Shown here: piece after piece, positions 9,935 to 18,984 of the stretch
How the letters are laid out: every line of letters begins with the position of its first letter
How positions within the stretch are numbered: position 1 is the first letter of the stretch
NCBI GenBank assembly: GCA_023664865.1
Contig: JAMPEU010000011.1
Span: forward strand, 1-64,000
Direction: 5' to 3'
Origin: Butyrivibrio sp.
Lineage (GTDB): Bacteria; Bacillota; Clostridia; Lachnospirales; Lachnospiraceae
DNA: 64,000 nt
Translations under genes and position numbers: made by a program
The notes under the pieces: model-generated
The model's database searches: none
What the model was told of the DNA's origin: nothing
The model's input: the letters and a program-made list of their open reading frames with translations, nothing else

Positions 9935-10651
9935 TCAATTATCGAACCACATTCTCCACTTAAAAAATTCCTTCTTAAACTCTTTATTATGGGCTCTCCC
10001 GATGATTAACCTTAATCCATTACAAAGTGTAATTTCGTGGCTTTGCACTTTTTCAATATATTTTAAATTGACGATATACGACCGGTGTATCTGAAAAAAG
10101 CCAAATTGGGATAAACTTCGCGCAGCTTCTGATATCTGTCCTTCACATAAATGCTCCTTTCCATCAAGCATAAGGTATCTTAATTTTCTTCCATATGTTT
10201 CAATAAGCAAAAGTTCGTTTAAGTTTATATTTATGTGTAGTCCGGCGGCATCATTACAGGATACAATCCGATCCTGAATCTTGGTTTTAAGGAAAAAATC
10301 AATCGCCTCACCTATTTCGTCCAAATGTTTTTTATCAATGTATCTGAACACATTTACCCTATAGCCTGCTCTGGCTAATTCTGTGTGTGAAGTTAAAAAA
10401 CAAACCTTACATTTATTGCCAAAATTCATCAACTGTTCCGCTATTTCAAAACCATCTTCACCCTCCGCAAGCTCGATATCCAAAAACAACAGGTCTGTAT
10501 CTGCATTTTTCATAAAATCTTTTCCGCTGCCATAGGAATTGATTTGAAATGGAATATTTTTTTCCATGCAATATTTTTCAATAATCGTCTGTATCTTATC
10601 TCTCCATACTGCTTCATCTTCTATGATGCTTATCTTCATACCCTTAACCAT
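9935..10651 (-). CDS. LytTR-family response regulator
   Basis: A two-domain regulator of about 238 residues. The N-terminal receiver has the acidic pair IIEDE and phospho-acceptor Asp in LLFLDIEL, and the C-terminal LytTR DNA-binding domain contains the FFQIHRSYIVNLKYIE signature. The frame is open back to 10699, inside the kinase gene, but the ATG at 10651 follows GGGAAGGGAG and lies just past the kinase stop; ATG at 10639 (MKISII) is an alternative. Partner of the upstream GHKL kinase, as in AgrAC/ComDE-type pairs. No peptide pheromone gene is visible nearby. Two lipoprotein genes downstream are the likely targets. Confidence 0.92.
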   Translation of the reverse strand: MVKGMKISIIEDEAVWRDKIQTIIEKYCMEKNIPFQINSYGSGKDFMKNADTDLLFLDIELAEGEDGFEIAEQLMNFGNKCKVCFLTSHTELARAGYRVNVFRYIDKKHLDEIGEAIDFFLKTKIQDRIVSCNDAAGLHININLNELLLIETYGRKLRYLMLDGKEHLCEGQISEAARSLSQFGFFQIHRSYIVNLKYIEKVQSHEITLCNGLRLIIGRAHNKEFKKEFFKWRMWFDN

Positions 10652-10674
10652 GCTCCCTTCCCGGTCTGCGCCGC

Positions 10675-11997
10675 TTATATACGGTGCTGCAAACGCCACT
10701 CTTTAGCAGTAGGTATGGCAATGCTGATTTTAAATAACGCTTCCCCATTTTCCACTAGGGATTCCATATAACATTCACCATGATACTTTTCGACGGTTGC
10801 AACGATATTTTTCAAGCCAAAACCGTGATTTTCTTTATCTTTTTTAGACGTCCTAAAGAAATTCATTTTTGTATTGATTTTCTCAGCAACGCTGTTGATT
10901 ACGACAATAAAAATTTCTTTTTTATGCTCTACAAGTTCCATATGTATTTTGGGAGTATCCGATTTTACCACCGCTTCCATAGCGTTCTGCAGTATATTTC
11001 CCATCAATGTTGTAATATCGAACATCTCAAGGGGCATTTTTTCAGTAAGCCTTCCTGAAACAACAAACTCTATATTTTCCTTTGCCGCCAGATACGAATA
11101 ATAATTGACGATAACATCGAGGAAACTATCTCCCGTATGAATTTTTAAATCAAACGTATTTTGAAGATTCCAGATAGTATCTACATACCCTTTGGCTTCT
11201 TCTGTCTTTTTTTCATTCAATAACTCCCTTAATACGCCAATATGATTTATCAAATCATGCTTAAAGCTCCGCATATCAACCGACTGCTGTAATTGGTAAT
11301 CGTATTGCTGTTTTTGCATATACATAAAGGATTGAAGTTCCTTATTCTGCCTGTTTGACAGTATATTTTTAACAGCAAGACCAAGCGTAAGGAAAATGGA
11401 ATATATAACTCCCGCTATACTGATAAAAAATACCGCATAGGCATCCCAGCCATACATTGTATGATTCTCATTGAAGAAGACAAAAACAAAATTGTAAAAC
11501 ATCTGGAAAATGCCGCCCTGCACCAAAAGCGCAGCCTTGTACTTAACCTCTATATCACACAAATAGACTTCATGTTTTTTTAGAATCCACAGGTATGCCA
11601 AAAGGTATATCAGGAATGAAATCAGATAAGCGGATTCCATCCACCAAGCGGGGGCTGTACTTGTAACTCCTCCGCCTATCATCACGACCTGTATCAACAT
11701 GACGCTGAATGTATCAATAACTCCGGTAAAATACATAAGTGCGGCGCTAAGTACAAGCAAACGCCCTAAACGCTCCTCGAAAAACAAGCAGATAGAAAAC
11801 ACGCTCCAAATGATATAAACAATCGGAGAATTGACGTCATAATATGCGTTGACCGCGCCTGCAAACAGCACAGACAATGCAGATACACCAATAAAAAATT
11901 TGTTTTTTCTTGGTCTTATCCTAAATCCACAATATATGATAAACAGATATATTAAATAATTTAATATGTTGTCTACAATATAAATCATAAGTTTCAC
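10675..11997 (-). CDS. GHKL-type sensor histidine kinase
   Basis: A 440-residue membrane kinase with about six hydrophobic segments in the first 205 residues, followed by a coiled dimerisation helix with the phospho-acceptor His about 247 in SFKHDLINHIG, and a C-terminal GHKL ATPase domain (N box MGNILQNAMEA, G box NHGFGLKNIV). This is the AgrC/ComD/VirS architecture, which pairs with LytTR regulators; the regulator gene follows directly. The sensed signal is unknown: no AgrB/AgrD or leader-peptide exporter is present. Confidence 0.93.
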   Translation of the reverse strand: MKLMIYIVDNILNYLIYLFIIYCGFRIRPRKNKFFIGVSALSVLFAGAVNAYYDVNSPIVYIIWSVFSICLFFEERLGRLLVLSAALMYFTGVIDTFSVMLIQVVMIGGGVTSTAPAWWMESAYLISFLIYLLAYLWILKKHEVYLCDIEVKYKAALLVQGGIFQMFYNFVFVFFNENHTMYGWDAYAVFFISIAGVIYSIFLTLGLAVKNILSNRQNKELQSFMYMQKQQYDYQLQQSVDMRSFKHDLINHIGVLRELLNEKKTEEAKGYVDTIWNLQNTFDLKIHTGDSFLDVIVNYYSYLAAKENIEFVVSGRLTEKMPLEMFDITTLMGNILQNAMEAVVKSDTPKIHMELVEHKKEIFIVVINSVAEKINTKMNFFRTSKKDKENHGFGLKNIVATVEKYHGECYMESLVENGEALFKISIAIPTAKEWRLQHRI

Positions 11998-12093
11998 TCT
12001 TCCCCATATTATCAGAGTCTATTAGATAATGCAAAACTCCTTCTCAAATAGGCTCATGGCAACAAGTAACGGTTTCTTACCTATCAGAACCGA

Positions 12094-12135
12094 TTTAAAA
12101 AGGAAAGGGCTTCGGAACATATCCAAACCCCTTTC
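12094..12135 (-). terminator. intrinsic terminator of the aldolase-like gene
   Basis: On the minus strand, GAAAGGGGTTTGGA and TTCCGAAGCCCTTTC form a stem around TATG, followed by CTTTTT. It lies 29 bases beyond the stop of the gene at 12164. Confidence 0.7.
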
Positions 12136-12163
12136 ATGCAGCCATGTCAAACGCAAACCACGT

Positions 12164-13141
12164 TTAGAAATTATCCAGCAGTTCCAGATAAAAATCATGG
12201 TAATCTTTTCTGTTCTCTTTCGTGAACTGAATCGCGGTCTTCGGGTGCTGGTTCAGGATGCCTGTCAAAAGGTAAGGCACATCGTACCCCCATACTACGC
12301 CGGACTCTTTCATCGGCACGATATGTTCCTCGATGAACTTAAGCAGCGGGTTGATGGTGTATTTAGGATTTTTCAAAAAGCCTAAAAGCAGTTCGCTCGG
12401 ACAGTTGCCGCAGCCGCGCCCTAAGCTGCTTACGGTAGCATCCAGATAACTTACGCCGCGCCTTAGAGCCTCGATAGTGTTGGCAAATGCAAGCTGTTGA
12501 TTATTATGCGCATGAATGCCTACCTTTTTGCCGTACTTTTCCGCCGCTTCCAGATATTTGTCCGAAAGCCTGCTTACTTGTTCGGGATACAAAGAACCGT
12601 AGCTGTCTACCAGATAAATGCAGCCTACGCTGCTCTGGCATAAGAGTTCTAACGCCGCGTCGATATCCACTTCGCTGGATTTGGAAATCGCCATAATGTT
12701 GACCGTGGTTTCATATCCTTTTTTGGTGCAGTCTTCAATCATTGCCACAGCTGCCGGAATCGTGTTGATATATGTCGCGATTCTTACAAGGTCAACCGGA
12801 CTGTCTTTTTTATTGATAATATCCTTTTTATAATCGCAGCGTCCCACGTCAGCCATAACCGATATTTTCATATCCGTTTTATTGTCGCCCACTATCTCGC
12901 GGATGTCCTTATCGTTACAGAATTTCCATTTGCCGAATTTGCTTTCATCAAACATCTCTTTAGACGCCTTATAGCCAAATTCCATATAGTCAACTCCGGC
13001 TTTGATGTTCGCCTTATACAAATCTTTTACAAATTCGTCCGTAAAATAAAAATCATTTACCAGTCCGCCGTCCCTGAGTGTACAGTCCAATACTTTGATT
13101 TCCGGTGTGTAGGACATCAATGTCCTTGTTTTTCCTGCCAT
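12164..13141 (-). CDS. DRE-TIM-metallolyase-like aldolase (HMGL-like)
   Basis: A 325-residue protein of the HMG-CoA-lyase-like TIM-barrel superfamily, which includes isopropylmalate and homocitrate synthases and 4-hydroxy-2-oxovalerate aldolase. The N-terminal VLDCTLRDGGLVNDF matches the superfamily RD(G/E)G motif, with Asp as a likely metal ligand. GIHAHNNQQLAFAN supplies the paired His metal ligands, and LDATVSSLGRGCGNCPSE is the late-barrel motif. RDGG rather than DRE(G), together with the length, fits the aldolase branch. The substrate cannot be told from sequence. ATG preceded by GAGGAAAAAGAT. It follows tyrS on the same strand. Confidence 0.8.
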   Translation of the reverse strand: MAGKTRTLMSYTPEIKVLDCTLRDGGLVNDFYFTDEFVKDLYKANIKAGVDYMEFGYKASKEMFDESKFGKWKFCNDKDIREIVGDNKTDMKISVMADVGRCDYKKDIINKKDSPVDLVRIATYINTIPAAVAMIEDCTKKGYETTVNIMAISKSSEVDIDAALELLCQSSVGCIYLVDSYGSLYPEQVSRLSDKYLEAAEKYGKKVGIHAHNNQQLAFANTIEALRRGVSYLDATVSSLGRGCGNCPSELLLGFLKNPKYTINPLLKFIEEHIVPMKESGVVWGYDVPYLLTGILNQHPKTAIQFTKENRKDYHDFYLELLDNF

Positions 13142-13253
13142 ATCTTTTTCCTCGCTTTTTTAATTTACAGTAGGCAATTGCAAAACTGCTTATTTGATAA
13201 CCAGAAATTGTGCAAAACAAACCTTTCACAATTGCCTGTTACATTTACACAAA

Positions 13254-14480
13254 CTACTCTACTACAATCTTCTTGAAGTTCTTCTTGCCTTTTCTAACAA
13301 CAAATTCCTCGGCGGCAATTTCGTCTTTACTATATGTCAGCTTTATGTCGCTTATCTTCTCGCCTTTTACGGTAACGCCGCCCTGTTCTACCGCCCTGCG
13401 TGCCTCAGAACGCGACGCCGCCAGTCCTGACGCTGTAAGAATACCGAGGATATCTATCCTGCCGTCGATAAATTTATCGTCCGTAATAACCGAAGTCGGC
13501 ATATTTTCAGAGTTAGCGCCGCCTGCAAAAAGCGCCTTCGCCGTCTCTTTCGCCTTATCCGCCTCTTCTGCTCCATGTACGAGATTGGTAAGCTCATAAG
13601 CTAAAATCTCTTTTGCCTCATTGAGCTGGCTGCCTTCCCACTTATCCATCTCGTCAATCTGCTCAATCGGCAGGAAGGTCAACATTCTTAGGCATTTCAA
13701 GACATCTGCGTCAGCCACGTTGCGCCAGTATTGATAAAACTCAAACGGCGACGTCTTGTTAGGATCAAGCCATACCGCGCCTTTCTGCGTCTTTCCCATC
13801 TTATTGCCTTCGGAATTTAAAAGCAGCGTAATTGTCATAGCATAAGCGTCTTTGCCAAGCTTACGGCGAATCAGCTCCGTGCCGCCCAACATATTGCTCC
13901 ACTGGTCGTCGCCGCCAAACTGCATGTTGCAGCCGTAGCGTTTAAAAAGCTCCAAAAAATCATAGCTCTGCATAATCATGTAGTTAAATTCCAAAAAACT
14001 AAGTCCCTTTTCCATTCGCTGCTTGTAGCACTCGGCGGTCAGCATGCGGTTGACGCTGAAATGCACCCCTATATCGCGGATAAATTCAATGTAGTTCAAA
14101 TCTGTCAGCCAGTCCGCATTGTTCACCATAAGCGCCTTGCCTTCTGAAAAGTCAATAAAACGACTCATTTGTTTCTTAAAACATTCGCAGTTATGCTCGA
14201 TGGTTTCCTTCGTCATCATGGTACGCAAATCGCTTCTCCCCGAAGGATCTCCAATCATTCCTGTGCCGCCGCCAATCAGGGCAATCGGCTTATTACCCGC
14301 CTCCTGTAATCTTTTCATTAGGCAGAGCGCCATAAAATGCCCCACATGAAGGCTGTCCGCAGTCGGATCAAATCCAATGTAAAAAGTCGCCTTCCCGTTA
14401 TTGATAAGTTCCCGGATTTCCTCAGCGTCCGTAAGCTGTGCAAGCAGTCCCCTTGCCTGCAGTTCTTCATAAATTTTCAT
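13254..14480 (-). CDS. tyrS: tyrosyl-tRNA synthetase
   Basis: A 408-residue class I aminoacyl-tRNA synthetase that charges tRNA-Tyr. The HIGH-type motif is HVGHF (about residue 46), the KMSKS-type loop is KMGKT, the tyrosine pocket stretch [22 protein letters not shown] is recognisable, and a C-terminal S4 RNA-binding domain ([16 protein letters not shown]) is present. Expression is controlled by the T-box leader directly upstream. Confidence 0.98.
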   Translation of the reverse strand: MKIYEELQARGLLAQLTDAEEIRELINNGKATFYIGFDPTADSLHVGHFMALCLMKRLQEAGNKPIALIGGGTGMIGDPSGRSDLRTMMTKETIEHNCECFKKQMSRFIDFSEGKALMVNNADWLTDLNYIEFIRDIGVHFSVNRMLTAECYKQRMEKGLSFLEFNYMIMQSYDFLELFKRYGCNMQFGGDDQWSNMLGGTELIRRKLGKDAYAMTITLLLNSEGNKMGKTQKGAVWLDPNKTSPFEFYQYWRNVADADVLKCLRMLTFLPIEQIDEMDKWEGSQLNEAKEILAYELTNLVHGAEEADKAKETAKALFAGGANSENMPTSVITDDKFIDGRIDILGILTASGLAASRSEARRAVEQGGVTVKGEKISDIKLTYSKDEIAAEEFVVRKGKKNFKKIVVE

Positions 14481-14611
14481 ACTATTGATACTCCTTTCTT
14501 ATTCGTGTCAAGTCAAAATATCACATAATAAGCTATGAAATATTTGCCCCACGCAATAGGTGCCTATAAGTCTCAAAGAAACAAACATCTTTGCAGGCGG
14601 TCTGTCGGAGA

Positions 14612-14975
14612 CGTTACACACAAAAAAACCCCGCCCTATTGAAAGGACGAGGTTAAAATCTCGTGTTACCACCTAACTTCATAAACAGCTCACACTGCCT
14701 ACCTTACCAAGTACAATCTCCCACCGCGGCATACCGCGAACTTCGATGATACTCTCCTGCTGTAACGTGCATTCCTACGTCATAACCTACTAATAAACCT
14801 GCTTACAATTAAATGCTAAAATGCAATCCCCTGCATAATGCAGTATTTATATTCTGTCATGAAGCTCCAAGATGTATTCATAAAAGACTTTCCGTTACGC
14901 CTCTCATCAACCGGCTGTTTTCTGTCCGTTCCCTCTTTTACTACTTGTTCTTTTCAACGCCTATATTATTTAACT
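14612..14975 (-). ncRNA. T-box riboswitch (tyrosine) leader of tyrS
   Basis: The minus strand carries the diagnostic T-box sequence AGGTGGTAACACGAG (14674-14660), followed by a terminator hairpin. Further upstream is a stem I with GGAACGG, the GATGAGAGG region and TACATCTTGGAGC; the likely specifier codon is UAC for tyrosine at 14876-14874. It senses uncharged tRNA-Tyr and lets transcription read into tyrS. The 5' end is placed from the promoter at 15010-14982; exact helix limits were not computed. The remaining stretch 14481-14611 is untranslated leader up to tyrS. Confidence 0.92.
14622..14653 (-). terminator. T-box attenuator terminator
   Basis: On the minus strand CCTCGTCCT pairs with AGGGCGGGG around TTCAAT, followed by a run of seven T. 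It is mutually exclusive with the antiterminator formed by the adjacent T-box sequence. Confidence 0.88.
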
Positions 14976-14981
14976 GTTTGT

Positions 14982-15010
14982 ATCGTATCTGAAACTTTGG
15001 CATTTGTCAA
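14982..15010 (-). promoter_or_regulatory. promoter of the tyrS T-box leader
   Basis: TTGACA (15010-15005), a 17-base spacer, then TACGAT (14987-14982) on the minus strand. This places the transcript start a few bases ahead of stem I of the T-box. Confidence 0.75.
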
Positions 15011-15144
15011 GCGAAATTTTTACTGCATTGCATATTCAAGCAATTATTCAGAAAATATCCTTGACAAATCAAGGCGAACGACTTACAATTTCTATAAAAG
15101 GAAATGTGGTTTTGTGCCGTACAGCTTTTAGCTCATGCGGGGTA

Positions 15145-15642
15145 CTACGTTTCTTTTTTTATGTCTATAATGTCATACAAGTATTTTTTTCCGTCATAAG
15201 CATGTCTGATAATCATTCTGCCCTGAAAATAATTCTTCCCAATGACATTACCCTTATCGTCACTAATAGGTAAAGTAAATCTTACCGTACATCTATACCA
15301 ACCATATTTCGCATTTTTAGCATGTTTGGGTTCTGTATTATTTTGAAAAGAGATATTTGTTGCAAATTTAATGAGTTCTGGAATCACCTGCGAAGCATTC
15401 GCTTTTGCCTTTCCTATCGTACCAAGTGCTTTTGCCGAATATTTACTATTAGCATACTCATCTGGAAAATCGAAACCTATGTAAACAACATCTTCAGTTT
15501 CATCTATCACATATTCATAACCAATATATTTCTTAAGATAATTTTCTACACCATTCCAATCTATTTTTCTTTTTCCACTAAAAATCACCGTATTTATTTC
15601 TACAACTTTATCCCCTTCGTCATTTGTGTAAATATTAGGCAT
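15145..15642 (-). CDS. hypothetical protein, possible phage-type BECR-fold domain
   Basis: A 165-residue soluble protein of unknown function. ATG follows GGAGG by six bases, so the start is sound. The C-terminal third (YGWYRCTVRFTLP to YFQGRMIIRHAYDGKKYLYDI) resembles the strand-rich, basic domains found on phage head proteins and polyvalent mobile proteins that are compared with barnase/EndoU/ColE5/RelE nucleases. This is from memory of the family's appearance and is tentative. Lower GC than tyrS. It lies downstream of the methyltransferase gene on the same strand with a 121-base gap. Confidence 0.6.
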   Translation of the reverse strand: MPNIYTNDEGDKVVEINTVIFSGKRKIDWNGVENYLKKYIGYEYVIDETEDVVYIGFDFPDEYANSKYSAKALGTIGKAKANASQVIPELIKFATNISFQNNTEPKHAKNAKYGWYRCTVRFTLPISDDKGNVIGKNYFQGRMIIRHAYDGKKYLYDIIDIKKET

Positions 15643-15763
15643 TCAAATCCTCCATGTAATTTATTATTTATTTTTCTCATAATCAAAATTCTATATCCTC
15701 GTACATTATTATTCATAATACATATGATTGTCTGTTTTCTACATAATTCCTTTATCTTATAAA

Positions 15764-16516
15764 TTATATTTTAACAAAAACAAAATTTCCCACATTAATA
15801 TGTTTAATCCATATCGTTCCATTGTCATTTGTTATATCATACAATGATTTATCCTTATCATCAGTTTTATTATATAACTGAATATATTCATCTTGTCTTG
15901 CAAAAGGAAATTTCATATCAGTAATAACCTGACTTTCCTTTATAAAACCATTATCGGTAAATAATTCGTTCAGTTCATCTATCGAATAAAGTTGAATATG
16001 CCCATCTTTCTTTACCTTCATAAAATTGTCGATTACTTTATTTTTATCTTTTTCATCTCTAATGGGATCAGAAATAAGCACTCGCCCATCTTTAGTCAAA
16101 ATCCTATTCATTTGCCGGATTGCATCTTTTGCATTTGGAAAATGATGAAACGCATATCTGGTAACTATCAAATCAAAACTTTCATCAGGAAATGGATATT
16201 TTAAACCATCAAAAACTTCAAATGTAAGATTTGAAATACCTTTTTCTTTAACAATTATATTATTTTTCTTAACAATCGTTTCTGCAATATCAATACCGCA
16301 AACCTTTGCTGTTGGAAATCTTTCAGCTAACGGAAATGCCAAATAACCTGTTCCTGTCCCAATGTCAAGAATATTATTAGGTGCGCCATTGTCTGCTAAA
16401 CTCAATAACAAAGCCAGATGTTTATCGTCTTTTATTATGCCGGCATATTTTTCATTATCCAAGATATGATTAAAACTCTTTCTAGCTTGTTCAACATTTT
16501 CTATAGCATTATCCAT
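15764..16516 (-). CDS. class I SAM-dependent methyltransferase
   Basis: About 250 residues with the Rossmann motif I ILDIGTGTGYLAF (SAM binding), motif II acidic residue in VCGIDIA, and DLIVTRYAFHHFPN followed by DGRVLISDP, as in UbiE/COQ5-like enzymes. The frame is open to a GTG at 16552 that overlaps the upstream stop, but ATG at 16516 has a GGAGA ribosome site and is preferred. Substrate unknown. It follows the moxR-VWA pair on the same strand. Confidence 0.82.
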   Translation of the reverse strand: MDNAIENVEQARKSFNHILDNEKYAGIIKDDKHLALLLSLADNGAPNNILDIGTGTGYLAFPLAERFPTAKVCGIDIAETIVKKNNIIVKEKGISNLTFEVFDGLKYPFPDESFDLIVTRYAFHHFPNAKDAIRQMNRILTKDGRVLISDPIRDEKDKNKVIDNFMKVKKDGHIQLYSIDELNELFTDNGFIKESQVITDMKFPFARQDEYIQLYNKTDDKDKSLYDITNDNGTIWIKHINVGNFVFVKI

Positions 16517-16548
16517 GATTATAATTCTCCAATGGCTAAAATTACATT

Positions 16549-17748
16549 TCACTTATTCGTCATCAGCTTAACCATAGCCTGATTCAATCCGTTCACGGTC
16601 AGCTTATACATCGGGAATATTTCCTTGATTGCGGTCTCCGCCTCACGCCACGGCGCGCGTCCGGGCGCCATTTTGGGATTCAGCCAGACAATCTTTTTAT
16701 AATGCTTCTTCATAAGCTGCAGCCATTCCATGCCGGAAAGCCCGCCGTTTGGTCCCCTGTAGTTACCGGACGTGGAATAAAGTTCCTCCGGCGCCATAGC
16801 CGCGTCTCCGACAATGATAACCTTATAATCGCTGTCCAAATTCCTAAACATCCACTCCGTATCAATCCAGTCGCCGTTTTCACACTCCGGCGTCTTATAG
16901 AGCTTGGAGTAAATGCAGTTGTGGAAATAGTAGGTTTTTACGTCTTTATAATGATTGGACTTATGCACCGACTGAAAAAGCTCATTAAGCAGGCTGCTAT
17001 AGGGAATCATCGTACCGCCGGAATCCATCAAAAGCAGCAGTTTTACCGCGTTTTTCCTCGGTCTTTCCATTACAATCTGCAGGCAGCCGCCGTTATTGCA
17101 GGTCTTGTCAATCGTAGCGTCGATATCAAGCTCTGTCTTGGGGATATCCAGCTTGGTTGAAAACTGGCGCAATCGCCTTAGCGCCACCTGAAACTGTCTG
17201 TTATCAAGAATCCTGTCGTCGCGGAAATCGCGGTATTTTCTCGCCCCTACCACCTGAAAGGCAGACTGGTAGCCGGTCGAGCCGCCTACCCTGACGCCGC
17301 CCATATTACCGCCCATATTGCCGAATGAAGTTTTTCCCATAGTTCCAATCCAGAAGCTTCCGCCGTTATGTTCAGAGTCTTGGTCGCGCAGACGGTCTTT
17401 GAATTTCTGCTCTACGTCCTCTTTATCCACCTGTATCTGCTCTTCATTCATGACATTACGCATCTCTTCATGGAACTCGTCTATAAACTCCGACTTATCC
17501 AGCCAGCGCATCATGTTTTTGCTTATCTCATTTTCGGACTGTATACCCTTAAATACTTCGTCAAACGCCATGTCGAACTTGTCAAACTCAGTCTCCGACT
17601 TAACCAAAATCATTCTTGCGGTATAATAAAAATCCGTCAGGCTGCTATTGCAAAGCCCCTGATTCAACGCTTCCTGCAAGGTCAGCCACTCAGTCAGGGT
17701 GACATGCAGCCCTTTTGCCTTTAAAGTATAGAAGAATTTACTAAACAT
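16549..17748 (-). CDS. VWA domain-containing protein (CoxE-like), MoxR partner
   Basis: A 399-residue cytoplasmic protein. The N-terminal half is helical and charged; the C-terminal half (about 225-399) is a von Willebrand A-type domain with VKLLLLMDSGGTM. The usual DxSxS metal site is altered to D-S-G-G-T, so metal binding may be weakened. A glycine-rich stretch (about 140-160, GNMGGNMGGVRVGG) separates the parts. MoxR ATPases and VWA proteins pair as chaperones that load or activate partner enzymes; the MoxR gene is 11 bases upstream. The client is unknown. Confidence 0.85.
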   Translation of the reverse strand: MFSKFFYTLKAKGLHVTLTEWLTLQEALNQGLCNSSLTDFYYTARMILVKSETEFDKFDMAFDEVFKGIQSENEISKNMMRWLDKSEFIDEFHEEMRNVMNEEQIQVDKEDVEQKFKDRLRDQDSEHNGGSFWIGTMGKTSFGNMGGNMGGVRVGGSTGYQSAFQVVGARKYRDFRDDRILDNRQFQVALRRLRQFSTKLDIPKTELDIDATIDKTCNNGGCLQIVMERPRKNAVKLLLLMDSGGTMIPYSSLLNELFQSVHKSNHYKDVKTYYFHNCIYSKLYKTPECENGDWIDTEWMFRNLDSDYKVIIVGDAAMAPEELYSTSGNYRGPNGGLSGMEWLQLMKKHYKKIVWLNPKMAPGRAPWREAETAIKEIFPMYKLTVNGLNQAMVKLMTNK

Positions 17749-17759
17749 ATTTTTCCCCT

Positions 17760-18581
17760 TTAATCCGCCCTATGACGTAAAGTTTCCAAATCTTCGTCTT
17801 TTTTAACAACCACGCCGATAAACGGCAGTTCTTCTTTTAATCTGTCCGTCGGAATGCCGCCTATCTGCAAGGCGTTAATCCAGTCAATAAGCTCGGAAGT
17901 GCTCGGTTTTTTACGGATATCCTTAATCGAGCGTATCCAGTAGAATACTTCCATCGCGTCTTTTAACAGCTTATCCTCCACATCAGGATAATGCGTTCTG
18001 ACGATTTCTTCCATCAGCTCCGGAGTTGGAAAATCAATGTAATGGAAAATACATCTTCTAAGGAATGCGTCCGGCAGCTCCTTCTCTGCATTGGAAGTAA
18101 TGATTACAATCGGTCTGTGCTTCGCTGTAACTGTACGCTTGGTCTCGTGGATATAAAATTCCATCTTATCAAGCTCCCACAACAAGTCATTAGGGAACTC
18201 CAAATCCGCCTTGTCTATTTCATCAATCAGCAGCACCACCTGCTCGTCGGAGTCAAAAGCCTCCCCCAGTTTTCCCAATTTAATGTATCTGGCAATATCG
18301 TCTACGCCCTCCTCGCCAAACTGCCCGTCGTAAAGCCTCTGTATCGTATCATATACGTACAGTCCTTCCTGCGCTTTTGTGGTAGACTTAATATTCCATA
18401 TGATGAGTTTCTTGCCAAGCGATTCCGCTACCGCCTGCGCAAGCATGGTCTTGCCGGTTCCCGGCTCTCCTTTAATAAGCAGCGGTTTCTGCAACGCTAT
18501 GGCGACGTTTACGCCCGATAGCAGTTCCTTTGACGCCACATATTGAGAAGTGTTTGTAAATGCTTTTTTCGTATCACTCAT
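17760..18581 (-). CDS. MoxR-family AAA+ ATPase
   Basis: A 273-residue AAA+ ATPase with Walker A GEPGTGKTMLA (about 37-47), Walker B VVLLIDEIDKAD, sensor 1 PIVIITSNAEKELPDAF and an arginine-finger-like RRC. Length and motifs fit the MoxR branch, which works with VWA proteins; its partner gene follows directly. First gene of a minus-strand unit with the VWA protein and possibly the methyltransferase. A 10-base inverted repeat brackets the likely promoter region upstream. Confidence 0.9.
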   Translation of the reverse strand: MSDTKKAFTNTSQYVASKELLSGVNVAIALQKPLLIKGEPGTGKTMLAQAVAESLGKKLIIWNIKSTTKAQEGLYVYDTIQRLYDGQFGEEGVDDIARYIKLGKLGEAFDSDEQVVLLIDEIDKADLEFPNDLLWELDKMEFYIHETKRTVTAKHRPIVIITSNAEKELPDAFLRRCIFHYIDFPTPELMEEIVRTHYPDVEDKLLKDAMEVFYWIRSIKDIRKKPSTSELIDWINALQIGGIPTDRLKEELPFIGVVVKKDEDLETLRHRAD

Positions 18582-18631
18582 GTTCTGATTTCCCTTTCTT
18601 ATATTTTCATAACTCTATTGAAAAATTTTAT

Positions 18632-18736
18632 ATGCCGTTTCTTGATATGCACCTGAATTTATGTTACGATATTTTAAGCTTAAAAGCAAGTGTCTGCTTA
18701 TTTTATTACTTTAAGTAAATAATTGCGAAACGGCAT
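18632..18736. promoter_or_regulatory. inverted-repeat pair upstream of moxR
   Basis: ATGCCGTTTC (18632-18641) and GAAACGGCAT (18727-18736) are exact inverted repeats 85 bases apart in the moxR/metF intergenic region (402 bases, 18582-18984). The remainder holds R1 copy 5 and A+T-rich DNA. A looping operator is possible; chance is not excluded. Confidence 0.35.
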
Positions 18737-18750
18737 TTTTAATAAGCCAC

Positions 18751-18916
18751 GTTGTACAATATATACAAAACAACGTAGGGCACGCTTTCGTTACGTTGCC
18801 AGATAATTTACGAAGTAAATTTTCTGTTGCGGTAAGCAGTACTAAGCTCGAAAATACCTCGCTAAGTACCGACGGCGGCATAATACCCTACTTATGTTTT
18901 GTATATATTGTACAAC
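18751..18916 (-). repeat. R1 structured repeat, copy 5 (divergent)
   Basis: On the minus strand this 166-base element has 22-base outer arms (GTTGTACAATATATACAAAA paired with its complement at the other end) and a GTAGGG/CCCTAC second stem. The apical arm CGGTACTTAGCGA opposite GAGCTTAGTACTG matches the core of the other R1 copies, including the U-U mismatch and tandem GA/AG. AACGAAAGCG replaces AGCGAGAGCG on the 3' side. An extra hairpin CAGAAAATTTAC-TTC-GTAAATT is inserted where others have TTTTCC. It lies about 70 bases ahead of metF. Confidence 0.82.
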
Positions 18917-18984
18917 TCACACTATGAAATTATGAATTTCACAATTACCCAATTATTTTAAGTTCAGAAAGGAATGACAAGCAT

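Noticed and set aside
13169-13236. Inverted repeat AGGCAATTG/CAATTGCCT between tyrS and the aldolase-like gene
   Set aside because: Long loop, no T run after it and several overlapping alternative pairings; neither a clear terminator nor an operator.
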